From positions 434,001 through 498,000 of the forward strand of contig OZ252006.1 of NCBI GenBank assembly GCA_965247175.1: a stretch of DNA of 64,000 nt, written 5' to 3'. A program made the position numbers and the translations under genes. Below are positions 51,056 through 59,212 of this stretch, piece by piece (positions within the stretch are counted from its first letter, which is position 1; each line of letters opens with the position of its first letter). The notes below the pieces were generated by a model. That model was not told where the DNA came from and did no database searches. It saw only the letters and a list, made by a program, of their open reading frames with translations. The DNA comes from JANQMX01 sp965247175. GTDB lineage: Bacteria > Pseudomonadota > Alphaproteobacteria > Kiloniellales > DSM-21159.

Positions 51056-51784
51056 ATGACGGTAATCAACTGCGATATGGGCGAGAGCTTCGGGCTCTAT
51101 CGAATGGGCGATGACGAAGGCATGATGCCGCTCATCACCGTGGCCAATGTTGCCTGCGGCTTTCATGGCTCGGACTACAACCACATGCGCAAGACCGTGC
51201 GCCTTGCCAAGAGCCACGGCGTGAAGGTCGGCGCCCATCCCTCGCTGCCCGACCTGCAGGGCTTCGGTCGGCGTGAAATGAAGATGGAGCGGGAGGAGCT
51301 GGCCAACTGCCTGATCTACCAGATCGGCGCGCTCAAGGGCTTCCTCGAGGCCGAGGGCATGACCCTCAATCACATCAAGCCGCACGGTGCGCTTTACGGC
51401 ATGGCCGCGCGGCAGGAGCACGTTGCCAATGCCGTTTGCGATGCGGCCGATATCTTCAAGGTGCCGCTCTTCGGCATGATCAACTGCCTGCACGAAGAGG
51501 TCTACACGGCACGCGGCCACCGCTTCGTGGCCGAGTACTACGCCGACTTGGACTACGACGGGAACGGCGGCCTGATCATCACCCGTGAGCACGAGGCGGT
51601 GGATCCGGACGAGGCGGCGAAGCGCTCGCTCCGTGCGGTCAAGGAAGGCAAGGCCCCGGCGATCGACGGCAGCGACATTCCGGTGCGGGCCGATGCCATC
51701 TGTGTGCATTCCGATACGCCGGACGCGGTGGCGGTCGCGCGCGCGGTGCGCGATGCTGTCCAGCCCTACTTGGAAGCCGCCTAA
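51056..51784 (+). CDS. PxpA/LamB/YcsF-family protein, atypical subgroup
   Basis: This 242-residue protein belongs to the LamB/YcsF (PxpA) family. It has the INCDMGESFGLY start, ITVANVACGFHGSDYNHMRKTV and KVGAHPSLPDLQGFGRREM. In 5-oxoprolinase the PxpA subunit acts with PxpB and PxpC. This copy has FHGSD where typical PxpA has FHAGD, so it may belong to a separate subgroup with another substrate. In Aspergillus the related lamB supports lactam use. It lies 41 bases after the dehydrogenase gene and heads the biotin-carboxylase part. Confidence 0.87.
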   Translation: MTVINCDMGESFGLYRMGDDEGMMPLITVANVACGFHGSDYNHMRKTVRLAKSHGVKVGAHPSLPDLQGFGRREMKMEREELANCLIYQIGALKGFLEAEGMTLNHIKPHGALYGMAARQEHVANAVCDAADIFKVPLFGMINCLHEEVYTARGHRFVAEYYADLDYDGNGGLIITREHEAVDPDEAAKRSLRAVKEGKAPAIDGSDIPVRADAICVHSDTPDAVAVARAVRDAVQPYLEAA

Positions 51785-51830
51785 ACGCACCACGACCGCA
51801 ATAAAGACCTAGAGAGGGAAAGGGGAGTCC

Positions 51831-52073
51831 ATGGCCAATCAAGAAATTCGCTCGCCTCTGCCGGGTACCTTCTACCGCCGCCCGGCGCCGGATCAGCCGC
51901 CATACAAGGAAGAAGGCGACAACGTCGCCAAGGGTGACACCATCGGCTTGGTCGAGGTGATGAAGTCCTTCCATGAAGTGAAGTCGGAGGTCGAAGGCAA
52001 GGTCGCTAAGTACCTGGTCGAGAACGAGGACCCTGTGCAGGCCGGCCAGCCCTTGGTCGAAGTGGAAGCCTAG
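51831..52073 (+). CDS. Biotin carboxyl carrier-type protein
   Basis: This 80-residue protein is a single biotinyl-lipoyl domain. The biotin attachment motif is EVMKS, with Lys45; the common form is (A/V)MKM, so the residue after Lys is Ser here. The surrounding sequence SPLPGTFYRRP...GDTIGLVEVMKSFHEVKSEVEGKV is in the order expected for BCCP. It lies between the PxpA-like and biotin carboxylase genes and would carry CO2 between that enzyme and the PxpB/PxpC-like carboxyltransferase. Confidence 0.9.
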   Translation: MANQEIRSPLPGTFYRRPAPDQPPYKEEGDNVAKGDTIGLVEVMKSFHEVKSEVEGKVAKYLVENEDPVQAGQPLVEVEA

Positions 52074-52097
52074 GGCAGAAAGACGCGACTAACGCCC

Positions 52098-53465
52098 ATG
52101 GCCATTCGTTCCCTCTTGATTGCCAACCGCGGCGAGATCGCCGTGCGCATTATTCGTGCCGCGCGCGAGCTCGGCATCCACACGGTGCAGGTGCACAGCA
52201 GTGCAGACGCCGACTCCCTGGCCGTTCAGCTTGCCGACGAAGCCGTCGAGATCGGCCCGCCGCAGGCGGCGAAGTCCTACCTGAACATCGAGGCGCTGAT
52301 CGATGCGGCCAAGAGTTCTGGTGTGGACGCTGTCCATCCTGGCTATGGTTTTCTCGCCGAGAACGCCGATTTCGCCGAGGCCGTGGAGAAAGCGGGCCTT
52401 CGCTTCGTCGGTCCAACGGCCGAGACCATCCGCCTGATGGGTGACAAGGTCGCAGCACGTAAGGCGGCGGCCGAGGCCGGCGTGCCGACCGTGCCGGGCA
52501 GCGCCGGGCGCATCGAAGGTATGGATGAAGCCAAAGCGGTGATCGAGGAGACCGGCTTTCCGGTCCTGATCAAAGCAGCGGCTGGCGGCGGCGGGCGTGG
52601 CATCCGCATCGCCCACGACATGGCCGAGCTCGAGCATCTGGTGCCGCAGGCCTCGGCCGAGGCGCAGGCGGCCTTCGGTGACGGCGGGCTCTATATCGAG
52701 CGGGCCATCCAGGATGCGCGCCATGTCGAGGTTCAGATCCTCGGTGACGGCCAACGGGTGGTGCATTGCTACGAGCGCGAGTGCTCATTGCAGCGGCGTC
52801 GGCAGAAGGTCTGGGAGGAAGCGCCCGCAGTGGAGCTCGATCTCTCCCACCGCGAGGCGCTCTGCCGAGCCGCCGTGTCCCTTGCCGAAGCGGTGAACTA
52901 CCGCGGCGCCGGCACCCTGGAGTTTCTCTATGAGGAGGCGACCGGCGGCTTCTACTTCATTGAGATGAACACCCGCATCCAAGTCGAGCATCCCGTGACG
53001 GAGTGCATCACGGGCATCGACCTGATCGGTGAGATGCTGCGTATCGCCGGCGGCGAGCCATTGCGGCTGCGGCAGGAGGACATCCGCCAAGAGGGCCATG
53101 CCATCGAGGTGCGCATCAACGCCGAGGACCCAGCCAACGGCTTCATGCCCTTTCCCGGTGTGGTGGGCGAGCTGCGCGTGCCAGGCGGTCCCGGCGTGCG
53201 CTTCGATAGCTTGCTCTATCCGGGCTATGCCATCCCGCCCTTCTACGACTCGCTGCTGGGTAAGCTGATCGTCTGGGGCGAGAACCGAGACCACGCTTTG
53301 GCGCGCCTGAAGGGCGCCTTGGCCGAGCTGAAGGTCGACGGGGTGAAGACGACCGCGCCACTGTTCAAAGCGTTGGCGGAAGATCCCGAGGTCGCCGCCG
53401 CGCGCTTTCATACGAGATGGCTCGAGCGTTGGCTCGAAGCCAACGCATCACGACTCACGCCATAG
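52098..53465 (+). CDS. Biotin carboxylase (AccC-type)
   Basis: This 455-residue ATP-grasp enzyme carboxylates biotin with ATP and bicarbonate. It shows the AGGGGRGIRI glycine loop, HVEVQILGDG, ECSLQRRRQK (the common form has RRHQK) and MNTRIQVEHPVTE, with the catalytic Arg and Glu. The N-terminal SLLIANRGEIAVRIIRAARELG is as in AccC. Its place beside the 80-residue carrier and the two PxpB/C-like genes suggests that it is a specialised copy and not the house-keeping AccC. Confidence 0.94.
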   Translation: MAIRSLLIANRGEIAVRIIRAARELGIHTVQVHSSADADSLAVQLADEAVEIGPPQAAKSYLNIEALIDAAKSSGVDAVHPGYGFLAENADFAEAVEKAGLRFVGPTAETIRLMGDKVAARKAAAEAGVPTVPGSAGRIEGMDEAKAVIEETGFPVLIKAAAGGGGRGIRIAHDMAELEHLVPQASAEAQAAFGDGGLYIERAIQDARHVEVQILGDGQRVVHCYERECSLQRRRQKVWEEAPAVELDLSHREALCRAAVSLAEAVNYRGAGTLEFLYEEATGGFYFIEMNTRIQVEHPVTECITGIDLIGEMLRIAGGEPLRLRQEDIRQEGHAIEVRINAEDPANGFMPFPGVVGELRVPGGPGVRFDSLLYPGYAIPPFYDSLLGKLIVWGENRDHALARLKGALAELKVDGVKTTAPLFKALAEDPEVAAARFHTRWLERWLEANASRLTP

Positions 53466-53495
53466 TCCGGGGCTCAGAGAAGGGGAACCTAAAAA

Positions 53496-54371
53496 ATGGA
53501 ACCACGCTACGAATTCGGGGGCGACGAGCACATCTTCGTCGAAGTCTCCGAGGATATGTCGCTCGAAGCCTTCTTCATAAGCCTCTCCGTCGCCAATGCG
53601 GTGCGCGAGTCAAAGATCAAGGGCGTCACCGAGATCTGTCCAGCCAACGCTTCCTTCCAGATCAAGTTCGACCCGGACCAGATCAAGCCGAATGACCTTC
53701 TGGCGGAGCTCAAAAGTCTGGAGTCGGCGGCCGAAAAGGCCGAGCCGGTGCTCAAGACGCGCATCGTCGAGATCCCGGTCTACTACCAGGATCCCTGGAC
53801 CCACGAGACCCTGATGCGCTTTCGCGAGCGCCATCAGGACCCGAACGGGACCGACATCGACTATGCCGCGCGCATCAACGGCTTCAGCTCGGTGGACGAG
53901 TTCATCAAGGCCCACTCCGGTGCGCCTTGGTTTGTCTCCATGGTCGGCTTCGTGGCGGGTTTGCCGTTCATGTATCAAATGGTCGACCGGCCACGGCAGA
54001 TCGAGGTGCCGAAGTACCTTAGGCCTCGGACGGACACGCCCAAGCTTACGGTGGGCTACGGCGGCAGCTTCGCCTGCATCTATTCGGTGCGCGGCGCCGG
54101 CGGCTATCAGATGTTCGGCATCACGCCCATGCCGATCTACGACCCCAAGCAGGAGATCAGCTACCTGCGCGACTTCATGGTCTTCTTCAATCCCGGGGAC
54201 ATTGTGAAGTTCAAGCCGATCGGCCGCGACGAGTACGACGCCGACGTGGAGGCGGTGGAGGCCAACCGCTTCGAGCCGCTGATCAAACCGGTCACCTTCT
54301 CCCTCGACGAGTTCAACGCGGACGTCGATGCCTACAACGCCAAGTTCCTGGAGACGCTCCATGCCAATTAA
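53496..54371 (+). CDS. PxpB/KipI-like carboxyltransferase subunit 1, divergent
   Basis: This 291-residue protein matches the carboxyltransferase domain of allophanate hydrolase subunit 1 (PF02682, PxpB/KipI). It is longer than the usual 210-230 residues because of an N-terminal extension of about 60 residues. Usual motifs are changed: the G-F-x-P-G-F-x-Y-L turn appears as GFVAGLPFMY, and the PR-x-x-VPxGS segment is LTVGYGGSFACIY. These changes lie near the usual active-site loops and hint at another substrate. It overlaps the next gene by 11 bases and works with PxpC-like protein. Confidence 0.83.
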   Translation: MEPRYEFGGDEHIFVEVSEDMSLEAFFISLSVANAVRESKIKGVTEICPANASFQIKFDPDQIKPNDLLAELKSLESAAEKAEPVLKTRIVEIPVYYQDPWTHETLMRFRERHQDPNGTDIDYAARINGFSSVDEFIKAHSGAPWFVSMVGFVAGLPFMYQMVDRPRQIEVPKYLRPRTDTPKLTVGYGGSFACIYSVRGAGGYQMFGITPMPIYDPKQEISYLRDFMVFFNPGDIVKFKPIGRDEYDADVEAVEANRFEPLIKPVTFSLDEFNADVDAYNAKFLETLHAN

Positions 54372-55332
54372 GGTCAACGCGCCCGGCCTCGTCACCACGA
54401 TCCAAGACCTTGGCCGACCCGGCTATTATCACCTCGGCATTCCCATTTCAGGCGCCATGGATCGCTTCGCCTTGCGCTGCGCGAACATGCTTGTCGGCAA
54501 CGACGAGGGGGCGGCGGCGCTCGAAGCCGTGTTCATGGGTCCGGAACTCGAGTTCACAGAGGACGCCATCGTTGCCGTGACTGGTGCCGAGTTGACACCC
54601 AAGGTGGATGGCGAAGCACGTGAGACTTGGACCTCGTTTGCGGTGAAGGCCGGACAAGTGCTCTCCTTCGACTACCTCAAGAGCGGGGCTCGCGCCTACA
54701 TCGCGGTTGCCGGCGGTATCGACACGCCGCTGGCTTTGGGCAGCCGCTCGACCTACGTGATCGGTGCTCTGGGTGGTGTCGAAGGCCGTCCGATCCAGTC
54801 GGGCGATATGCTTCCGGTCGGTCAGGGTAGTGGACAGTCGGGGCTGAGCGTTCCGGCCAACCTGCGTCGCGGCCCCGGCAGCACCGCGGAGCTGCGTGTC
54901 ATTCCGGGCCTCTACTGGCATCGACTCGTTGAGGAAAGCCAACGCTCCTTCTTCGACGATACCTGGAAGGTCGCGCCGGAGTGCGACCGCATGGGCTACC
55001 GCTTCCGCGACGGAACGGCGCTGAAGTTCGTCGAGCGCACGCCGCCCTTCGGAGCTGGCTCGGACCCCTCGAACATCACGGATGCTTGCTATCCCTATGG
55101 CTCGATCCAAGTGCCGGGGGGAACGGAGCCGATCATCCTGCACCGCGATGCGGTGTCCGGTGGCGGCTATTTCATGCTGGGCACGGTCATCTCCGCCGAT
55201 ATGGATTTGATCGGTCAGATGCAGCCGCACACACCGACCCGCTTCATTTCGGTCGACATGGATGCAGCCTTGACGGCACGGCACGACCGGGCCAGTCAGC
55301 TGGACTCGGTTCGCTCGGCGCTGGCCGGTTGA
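54361..55332 (+). CDS. PxpC-like carboxyltransferase subunit 2 (AHS2)
   Basis: This 323-residue protein is an AHS2/PxpC domain. The start INAPGLVTT-type segment (here KVNAPGLVTTIQDLGRPGYY) and GIPISGAMDRFALRCANMLVGN are as in PxpC and urea carboxylase family members. The ATG at 54361 overlaps the end of the PxpB-like gene by 11 bases, which argues for coupled translation and a fixed complex. In 5-oxoprolinase the PxpABC trio opens a lactam ring with ATP, while in urea carboxylase the same domains act with biotin; the biotin genes here suggest the second mode. Confidence 0.9.
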   Translation: MPIKVNAPGLVTTIQDLGRPGYYHLGIPISGAMDRFALRCANMLVGNDEGAAALEAVFMGPELEFTEDAIVAVTGAELTPKVDGEARETWTSFAVKAGQVLSFDYLKSGARAYIAVAGGIDTPLALGSRSTYVIGALGGVEGRPIQSGDMLPVGQGSGQSGLSVPANLRRGPGSTAELRVIPGLYWHRLVEESQRSFFDDTWKVAPECDRMGYRFRDGTALKFVERTPPFGAGSDPSNITDACYPYGSIQVPGGTEPIILHRDAVSGGGYFMLGTVISADMDLIGQMQPHTPTRFISVDMDAALTARHDRASQLDSVRSALAG

Positions 55333-55378
55333 GACGGCCGGAACGCACGAGACAGGTTTTGAGAGGAAAGGAATAGGG

Positions 55379-55972
55379 ATGTCCGCATTGCAAGCCACTC
55401 ACCCCACCTTGGCGCAAGCACTTTGGCCGAGCACTATCTCCAAGCCGCTGCGCATCATGCTGATGCTGCTGGTCGGCTCCCTGCTGCTGACTGTCTCGGC
55501 AAAGATCGAGATTCCCTTCATCCCGGTGCCGCTGACCATGCAGACCTTTGCCGTGCTGGCTTTGGGCATGGCCTTCGGTTGGCGTGTGGGCATGGCGACG
55601 GTGCTGCTCTATCTGGCCCAGGGCGCCTTTGGCCTGCCGGTTTTCGCCGGGACGCCGGAGAAGGGCATTGGCCTGGCCTACATGTTCGGCCCGACCGGCG
55701 GCTACTTGCTAGGTTTCGTCCTGGCCGCTGGCGTGTGCGGTTGGCTGGCTCAGCGCGGCTGGGACCGCAACCTTGGCACCACGGCGCTGGCGATGCTGAT
55801 CGGCAACGTCGTCATCTATGCGCCAGGTCTGCTGTGGCTCGGTAGCCTCTTCGGTTGGGACAAGCCCATCCTCGAGTGGGGCCTCTATCCCTTCTTGCTC
55901 GGCGACGCCGTCAAGCTGGCACTGGCGGCCGTGGCTATGCCGCTGGCCTGGAAGCTCCTACGCCGGAGCTGA
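55379..55972 (+). CDS. bioY: Biotin transporter BioY
   Basis: This 197-residue membrane protein is the BioY substrate-binding S-component. Marks are KIEIPFIPVPLTMQTFAVL near the first spans, the QGAFGLPVFAG motif, and GPTGGYLLGFVLAAG. About six membrane spans are seen. GAGAGGAAAGG lies ahead of the ATG. Biotin import here suits the biotin-dependent carboxylase genes just upstream. BioM/BioN are not adjacent; some BioY proteins work alone. Confidence 0.94.
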   Translation: MSALQATHPTLAQALWPSTISKPLRIMLMLLVGSLLLTVSAKIEIPFIPVPLTMQTFAVLALGMAFGWRVGMATVLLYLAQGAFGLPVFAGTPEKGIGLAYMFGPTGGYLLGFVLAAGVCGWLAQRGWDRNLGTTALAMLIGNVVIYAPGLLWLGSLFGWDKPILEWGLYPFLLGDAVKLALAAVAMPLAWKLLRRS

Positions 55973-55985
55973 CGGGCTCAGACGT

Positions 55986-56504
55986 ATGGATTTCGCGCTG
56001 GATCGTCTTTGGGAGGATGCGGTAGGCGATCGACCGCCGCCGCGCTTTCCTGTTGGCGATCTGCGCGACTACCTGCACGGCACCTGGCGGTTGACGCGGC
56101 AGATCCGCGATGGCCGCGCCGATGCGGACGGGCGTTTCGAGGGCAGCGCCTCCTTTACGGACGGCCCCGAGGGACTGCAGTACCGCGAGGAGGGTGAGCT
56201 TGCTGTGGCCGGCTATCGTGGTTCTGCCTGGCGATGCTACGCCTTTCGCTTTCCAAGCAGGGATCGGGCCGAGGTCACCTTCCCCGGCGGCGGCCATTTC
56301 CACAGCCTTGACCTGCGACATGGCGTCTGGGACGTGCTGCATCGCTGCGGCCAGGACCGCTATCGCGGCACCTTCGAAGCCCACGCGCGAGACCGGATGA
56401 GGGTGATTTGGCGCATTCGCGGCCCGCGCAAAGACCTGCTGCTCGACAGTTGGCTGACGCGCCGAGATGGCGCGGAGGAAGCCAAACCGGAGAGCTTTGC
56501 CTGA
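55986..56504 (+). CDS. DUF6314 family protein
   Basis: This 172-residue protein fits the DUF6314 pattern: an LHGTWRLTRQI start, a G-rich ASF segment, then RCYAFRFP, the VTFPGGGHFHSLDL strand pair, a HRCGQDRYRG segment and the GPRKDLLLDSWLTR end. The fold is predicted to be a lipocalin-like beta barrel, so it may bind a small molecule. It is 13 bases past bioY on the same strand and before the molybdenum hydroxylase. The function is unknown. Confidence 0.8.
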   Translation: MDFALDRLWEDAVGDRPPPRFPVGDLRDYLHGTWRLTRQIRDGRADADGRFEGSASFTDGPEGLQYREEGELAVAGYRGSAWRCYAFRFPSRDRAEVTFPGGGHFHSLDLRHGVWDVLHRCGQDRYRGTFEAHARDRMRVIWRIRGPRKDLLLDSWLTRRDGAEEAKPESFA

Positions 56505-56541
56505 CTGAGAAGTAGCGCCACGCCAGAAAGGGAGAGCGGCC

Positions 56542-58911
56542 ATGCCGGAAGGAGCCATCGGAGTTTCGGTCCAGCGCAAGGAAGACGATCGCTTCCTGCG
56601 CGGGCACGGGCGGTATACGGACGACATCACCTTGCCGCAGCAGAGCTACGCGGTGATCCTTCGCTCACCCTTGGCGCATGCGCGCATCCTTTCCATCGAC
56701 ACGGCGGATGCCAAGTCGATGCCCGGTGTGCTTGCCGTCTTCACCGGCGAAGACGTGGCGGCCGACGGGCTCGGCGGACTGCCCTGCGGTTGGCAAGTGA
56801 CCGGCAAGGAAGGGCAGGTCATGCAGGAGCCGCCGCATCCGCTCCTGGTGACGGACAAGGTGCGCCATGTCGGCGACAATGTGGCGCTCGTGGTGGCCGA
56901 GAGCCTGGCGCAAGCCAAGGATGCCGCCGAGGCGATCATCGTGGACTATGACCCTTTGCCGGCGGTCAGCGCGGCCTCTGCCGCCTTGGCGGCCGACGCA
57001 CCCAAGGTTCACGACGAGCTCGAGTCCAACCTCTGCTACGACTGGGAGATCGGCGATGCCGCCGCGGTGGAGCAGGCCTTCGCCGGCGCCCACAAGGTCG
57101 CCCGCGTCGAGCTGGTGAACAGCCGCGTGGTGCCCAACGCCATGGAGCCGCGGGCGGCCAATGCCCACTACGACGTCAACAGCGACTCTTTCACGCTCTA
57201 TCTCACAAGCCAGAACCCGCACGTCATCCGACTCTTGATGGGCGCCTTCGTGCTGCAGATTCCCGAGCACAAGCTGCGCATCGTGGCACCTGATGTCGGC
57301 GGCGGTTTCGGCTCCAAGATCTATCACTATGCCGAGGAGGCGCTGATCACCTGGGCAGCGCGCAAGCTGCGCCGCCCGATCAAGTGGACGGCGGACCGGA
57401 CGGAGGCCTTCATCACCGACGCACACGGCCGCGACCACGTCACGACCGCCGAGATGGCATTGGATGAGCAGGGGCAGTTCCTGGCGCTCAAGGTCGAGAC
57501 GCTCGCCAACATGGGCGCCTATCTCTCGACCTTCGCGCCCTCCATCCCGACCTACTTCTATGCCCTGATGTTCTCCGGCCAGTACCGCACGCCGGCCATC
57601 CATGTAGAGGTCAAAGCCGCTTTCACCCACACCACGGTGGTCGATGCCTATCGCGGCGCCGGTCGCTCGGAATGCATGTATGCGCTTGAGCGGGTGGTGG
57701 ACGAAGCGGCGCGGGTCATGGACCTGGACCCGGCGGAAATCCGGCGGCGCAACTTCATCCCGGAGGACGGCTTTCCTTTCAGCTCGCCGGTCGGCGTGGT
57801 GTACGACAGCGGCGCTTTCGCCAAGAGCCTGGAGATGGCTTTGGAACAGGCGGACCACGAGGGTTTCGCCGCCCGCCGTGCCCAATCCGAAGCCGAGGGC
57901 AAGCTGCGCGGCTTCGGCCTAGCCTGCTGGATCGAGTCCTCAGGGGCGGCGCCCTCGCAGGCGGTGACGGCGCTCGGCTGCCGCGCCGGGCTGTTCGAGG
58001 CCGCCAAGATCCGCGTTCATCCGACCGGCGGAGTCACCGTCTTCACCGGCGCCCACAGCCACGGCCAAGGACACGAGACCACATTCGCTCAAGTGGTGGC
58101 AGAAAAGTTTGGCCTCTCGGTCGACCATATCCACGTGGAGCACGGCGACACGCATGCCGTTCCCTTCGGCATGGGCACTTACGGCTCTCGTTCCATGGCG
58201 GTGGGCGGCGGTGCGATTTCGCTCACCGCCGACAAGGTTGTCGAGAAGGGCAAGCGCATAGCAGCTCACGTCCTCGAAGCCGACGTCGGCGACATCGTTT
58301 TCGAGGACTCGGCCTTCAAGGTGGCCGGAACCGACAAGCAGCTCGGCTGGGTGGAGATGTCGCTCGCCGCGCACGTGCCGGCCAACTATCCCCTTGGAGA
58401 GATGGAGCCCTGCATCGAGGAGACGACCTTCTACGACCCGCCCAACTTCACGTTCCCCAACGGCGTCTTCGTCTGTGAGGTGGAGGTCGACAAGGAGACG
58501 GGGCGGGTTGCCGTCGCCAGCCTGACGGGCGTTCACGACGTAGGGACGGTGATCAATCCCATGATCGTGGAAGGCCAGGTCCATGGCGGCGTCGCCCAGG
58601 CGGTCGGCCAGACCTTGCTGGAGCAGGTCGCGTTCGACGAGGACGGGCAGCTCGTCACCGGCTCCTACATGGATTACTGCCTTCCGCGCGCCGACGACTT
58701 GCCGAGCATCGAGACGGGCATGAACGAGGTGGCGTGCCCGCACAACCCCATCGGTGTGAAGGGGGCAGGAGAATCCGGAGCCACCGGCGCGCCGGCGGCC
58801 GTGATCAATGCCGTGATTGATGCCTTGTCACCGCTTGGCATCACCAGCATAGACATGCCGGCGACACCGGAGCGAGTGTGGCGCGCCATTCGTCAGGCCG
58901 AGGCCGGCTAG
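56542..58911 (+). CDS. Molybdenum hydroxylase large subunit, CoxL form II-like
   Basis: This 789-residue protein is the molybdopterin-binding subunit of a xanthine-oxidase family hydroxylase. The residues AYRGAGR (369-375) are the motif of form II (BMS) CoxL-like enzymes, in contrast to AYxCSFR in true CO dehydrogenases. Glu744, in GVKGAGESG, is the likely catalytic base. It would hydroxylate an N-heterocycle or aldehyde with water. No 2Fe-2S or FAD subunit gene lies next to it on either side, unusual for the family. It is the last gene of the plus-strand run from the LysR site on, though it has its own 37-base gap. Confidence 0.9.
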   Translation: MPEGAIGVSVQRKEDDRFLRGHGRYTDDITLPQQSYAVILRSPLAHARILSIDTADAKSMPGVLAVFTGEDVAADGLGGLPCGWQVTGKEGQVMQEPPHPLLVTDKVRHVGDNVALVVAESLAQAKDAAEAIIVDYDPLPAVSAASAALAADAPKVHDELESNLCYDWEIGDAAAVEQAFAGAHKVARVELVNSRVVPNAMEPRAANAHYDVNSDSFTLYLTSQNPHVIRLLMGAFVLQIPEHKLRIVAPDVGGGFGSKIYHYAEEALITWAARKLRRPIKWTADRTEAFITDAHGRDHVTTAEMALDEQGQFLALKVETLANMGAYLSTFAPSIPTYFYALMFSGQYRTPAIHVEVKAAFTHTTVVDAYRGAGRSECMYALERVVDEAARVMDLDPAEIRRRNFIPEDGFPFSSPVGVVYDSGAFAKSLEMALEQADHEGFAARRAQSEAEGKLRGFGLACWIESSGAAPSQAVTALGCRAGLFEAAKIRVHPTGGVTVFTGAHSHGQGHETTFAQVVAEKFGLSVDHIHVEHGDTHAVPFGMGTYGSRSMAVGGGAISLTADKVVEKGKRIAAHVLEADVGDIVFEDSAFKVAGTDKQLGWVEMSLAAHVPANYPLGEMEPCIEETTFYDPPNFTFPNGVFVCEVEVDKETGRVAVASLTGVHDVGTVINPMIVEGQVHGGVAQAVGQTLLEQVAFDEDGQLVTGSYMDYCLPRADDLPSIETGMNEVACPHNPIGVKGAGESGATGAPAAVINAVIDALSPLGITSIDMPATPERVWRAIRQAEAG

Positions 58912-58928
58912 GCCTCAGCCGGCCGACC

Positions 58929-59078
58929 TTAGCCGGTGCGCCAGGCGATGCTCCCCTTGCAGCGACCGCAAACGCGGTCGCCGGCCCACTCGCTCGGAAA
59001 GCGCTCACCGCACTTGAGGCAGTCGCGCTCCTTGGACTGAAGGTTGCTTTCGGCTTCCTTGTGAAACAGCTCTTTCAT
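58929..59078 (-). CDS. Small zinc-ribbon-like protein (49 residues)
   Basis: This short frame codes for 49 residues with CLKC (about residues 20-23) and CGRC (37-40), a C-x2-C...C-x2-C set that would bind zinc. The N-terminal 15 residues are charged and helical. No clear ribosome binding site is seen ahead of ATG 59078. I recall small proteins of this type in alphaproteobacteria, but no function is known. It lies between the molybdenum hydroxylase gene, which it converges on, and the FAA hydrolase gene. Confidence 0.65.
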   Translation of the reverse strand: MKELFHKEAESNLQSKERDCLKCGERFPSEWAGDRVCGRCKGSIAWRTG

Positions 59079-59212
59079 GCACGCTATATGGGGTTTTTCT
59101 TAGGCGTTTTCCAGTTCAAACAAGAATTCGCGTTCCATAACAGCGTCTTGTAAGCATTTCTTATGATTGGGTTTCCTGGCCGTAGTCTGCCAGACGCGCC
59201 TGCTAAGAGGGT

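Noticed and set aside
56542..58911. Reading the CoxL-like gene as a true CO dehydrogenase
   Set aside because: The motif is AYRGAGR (form II), not AYxCSFR, and the CoxM and CoxS genes are missing, so CO oxidation is not supported.
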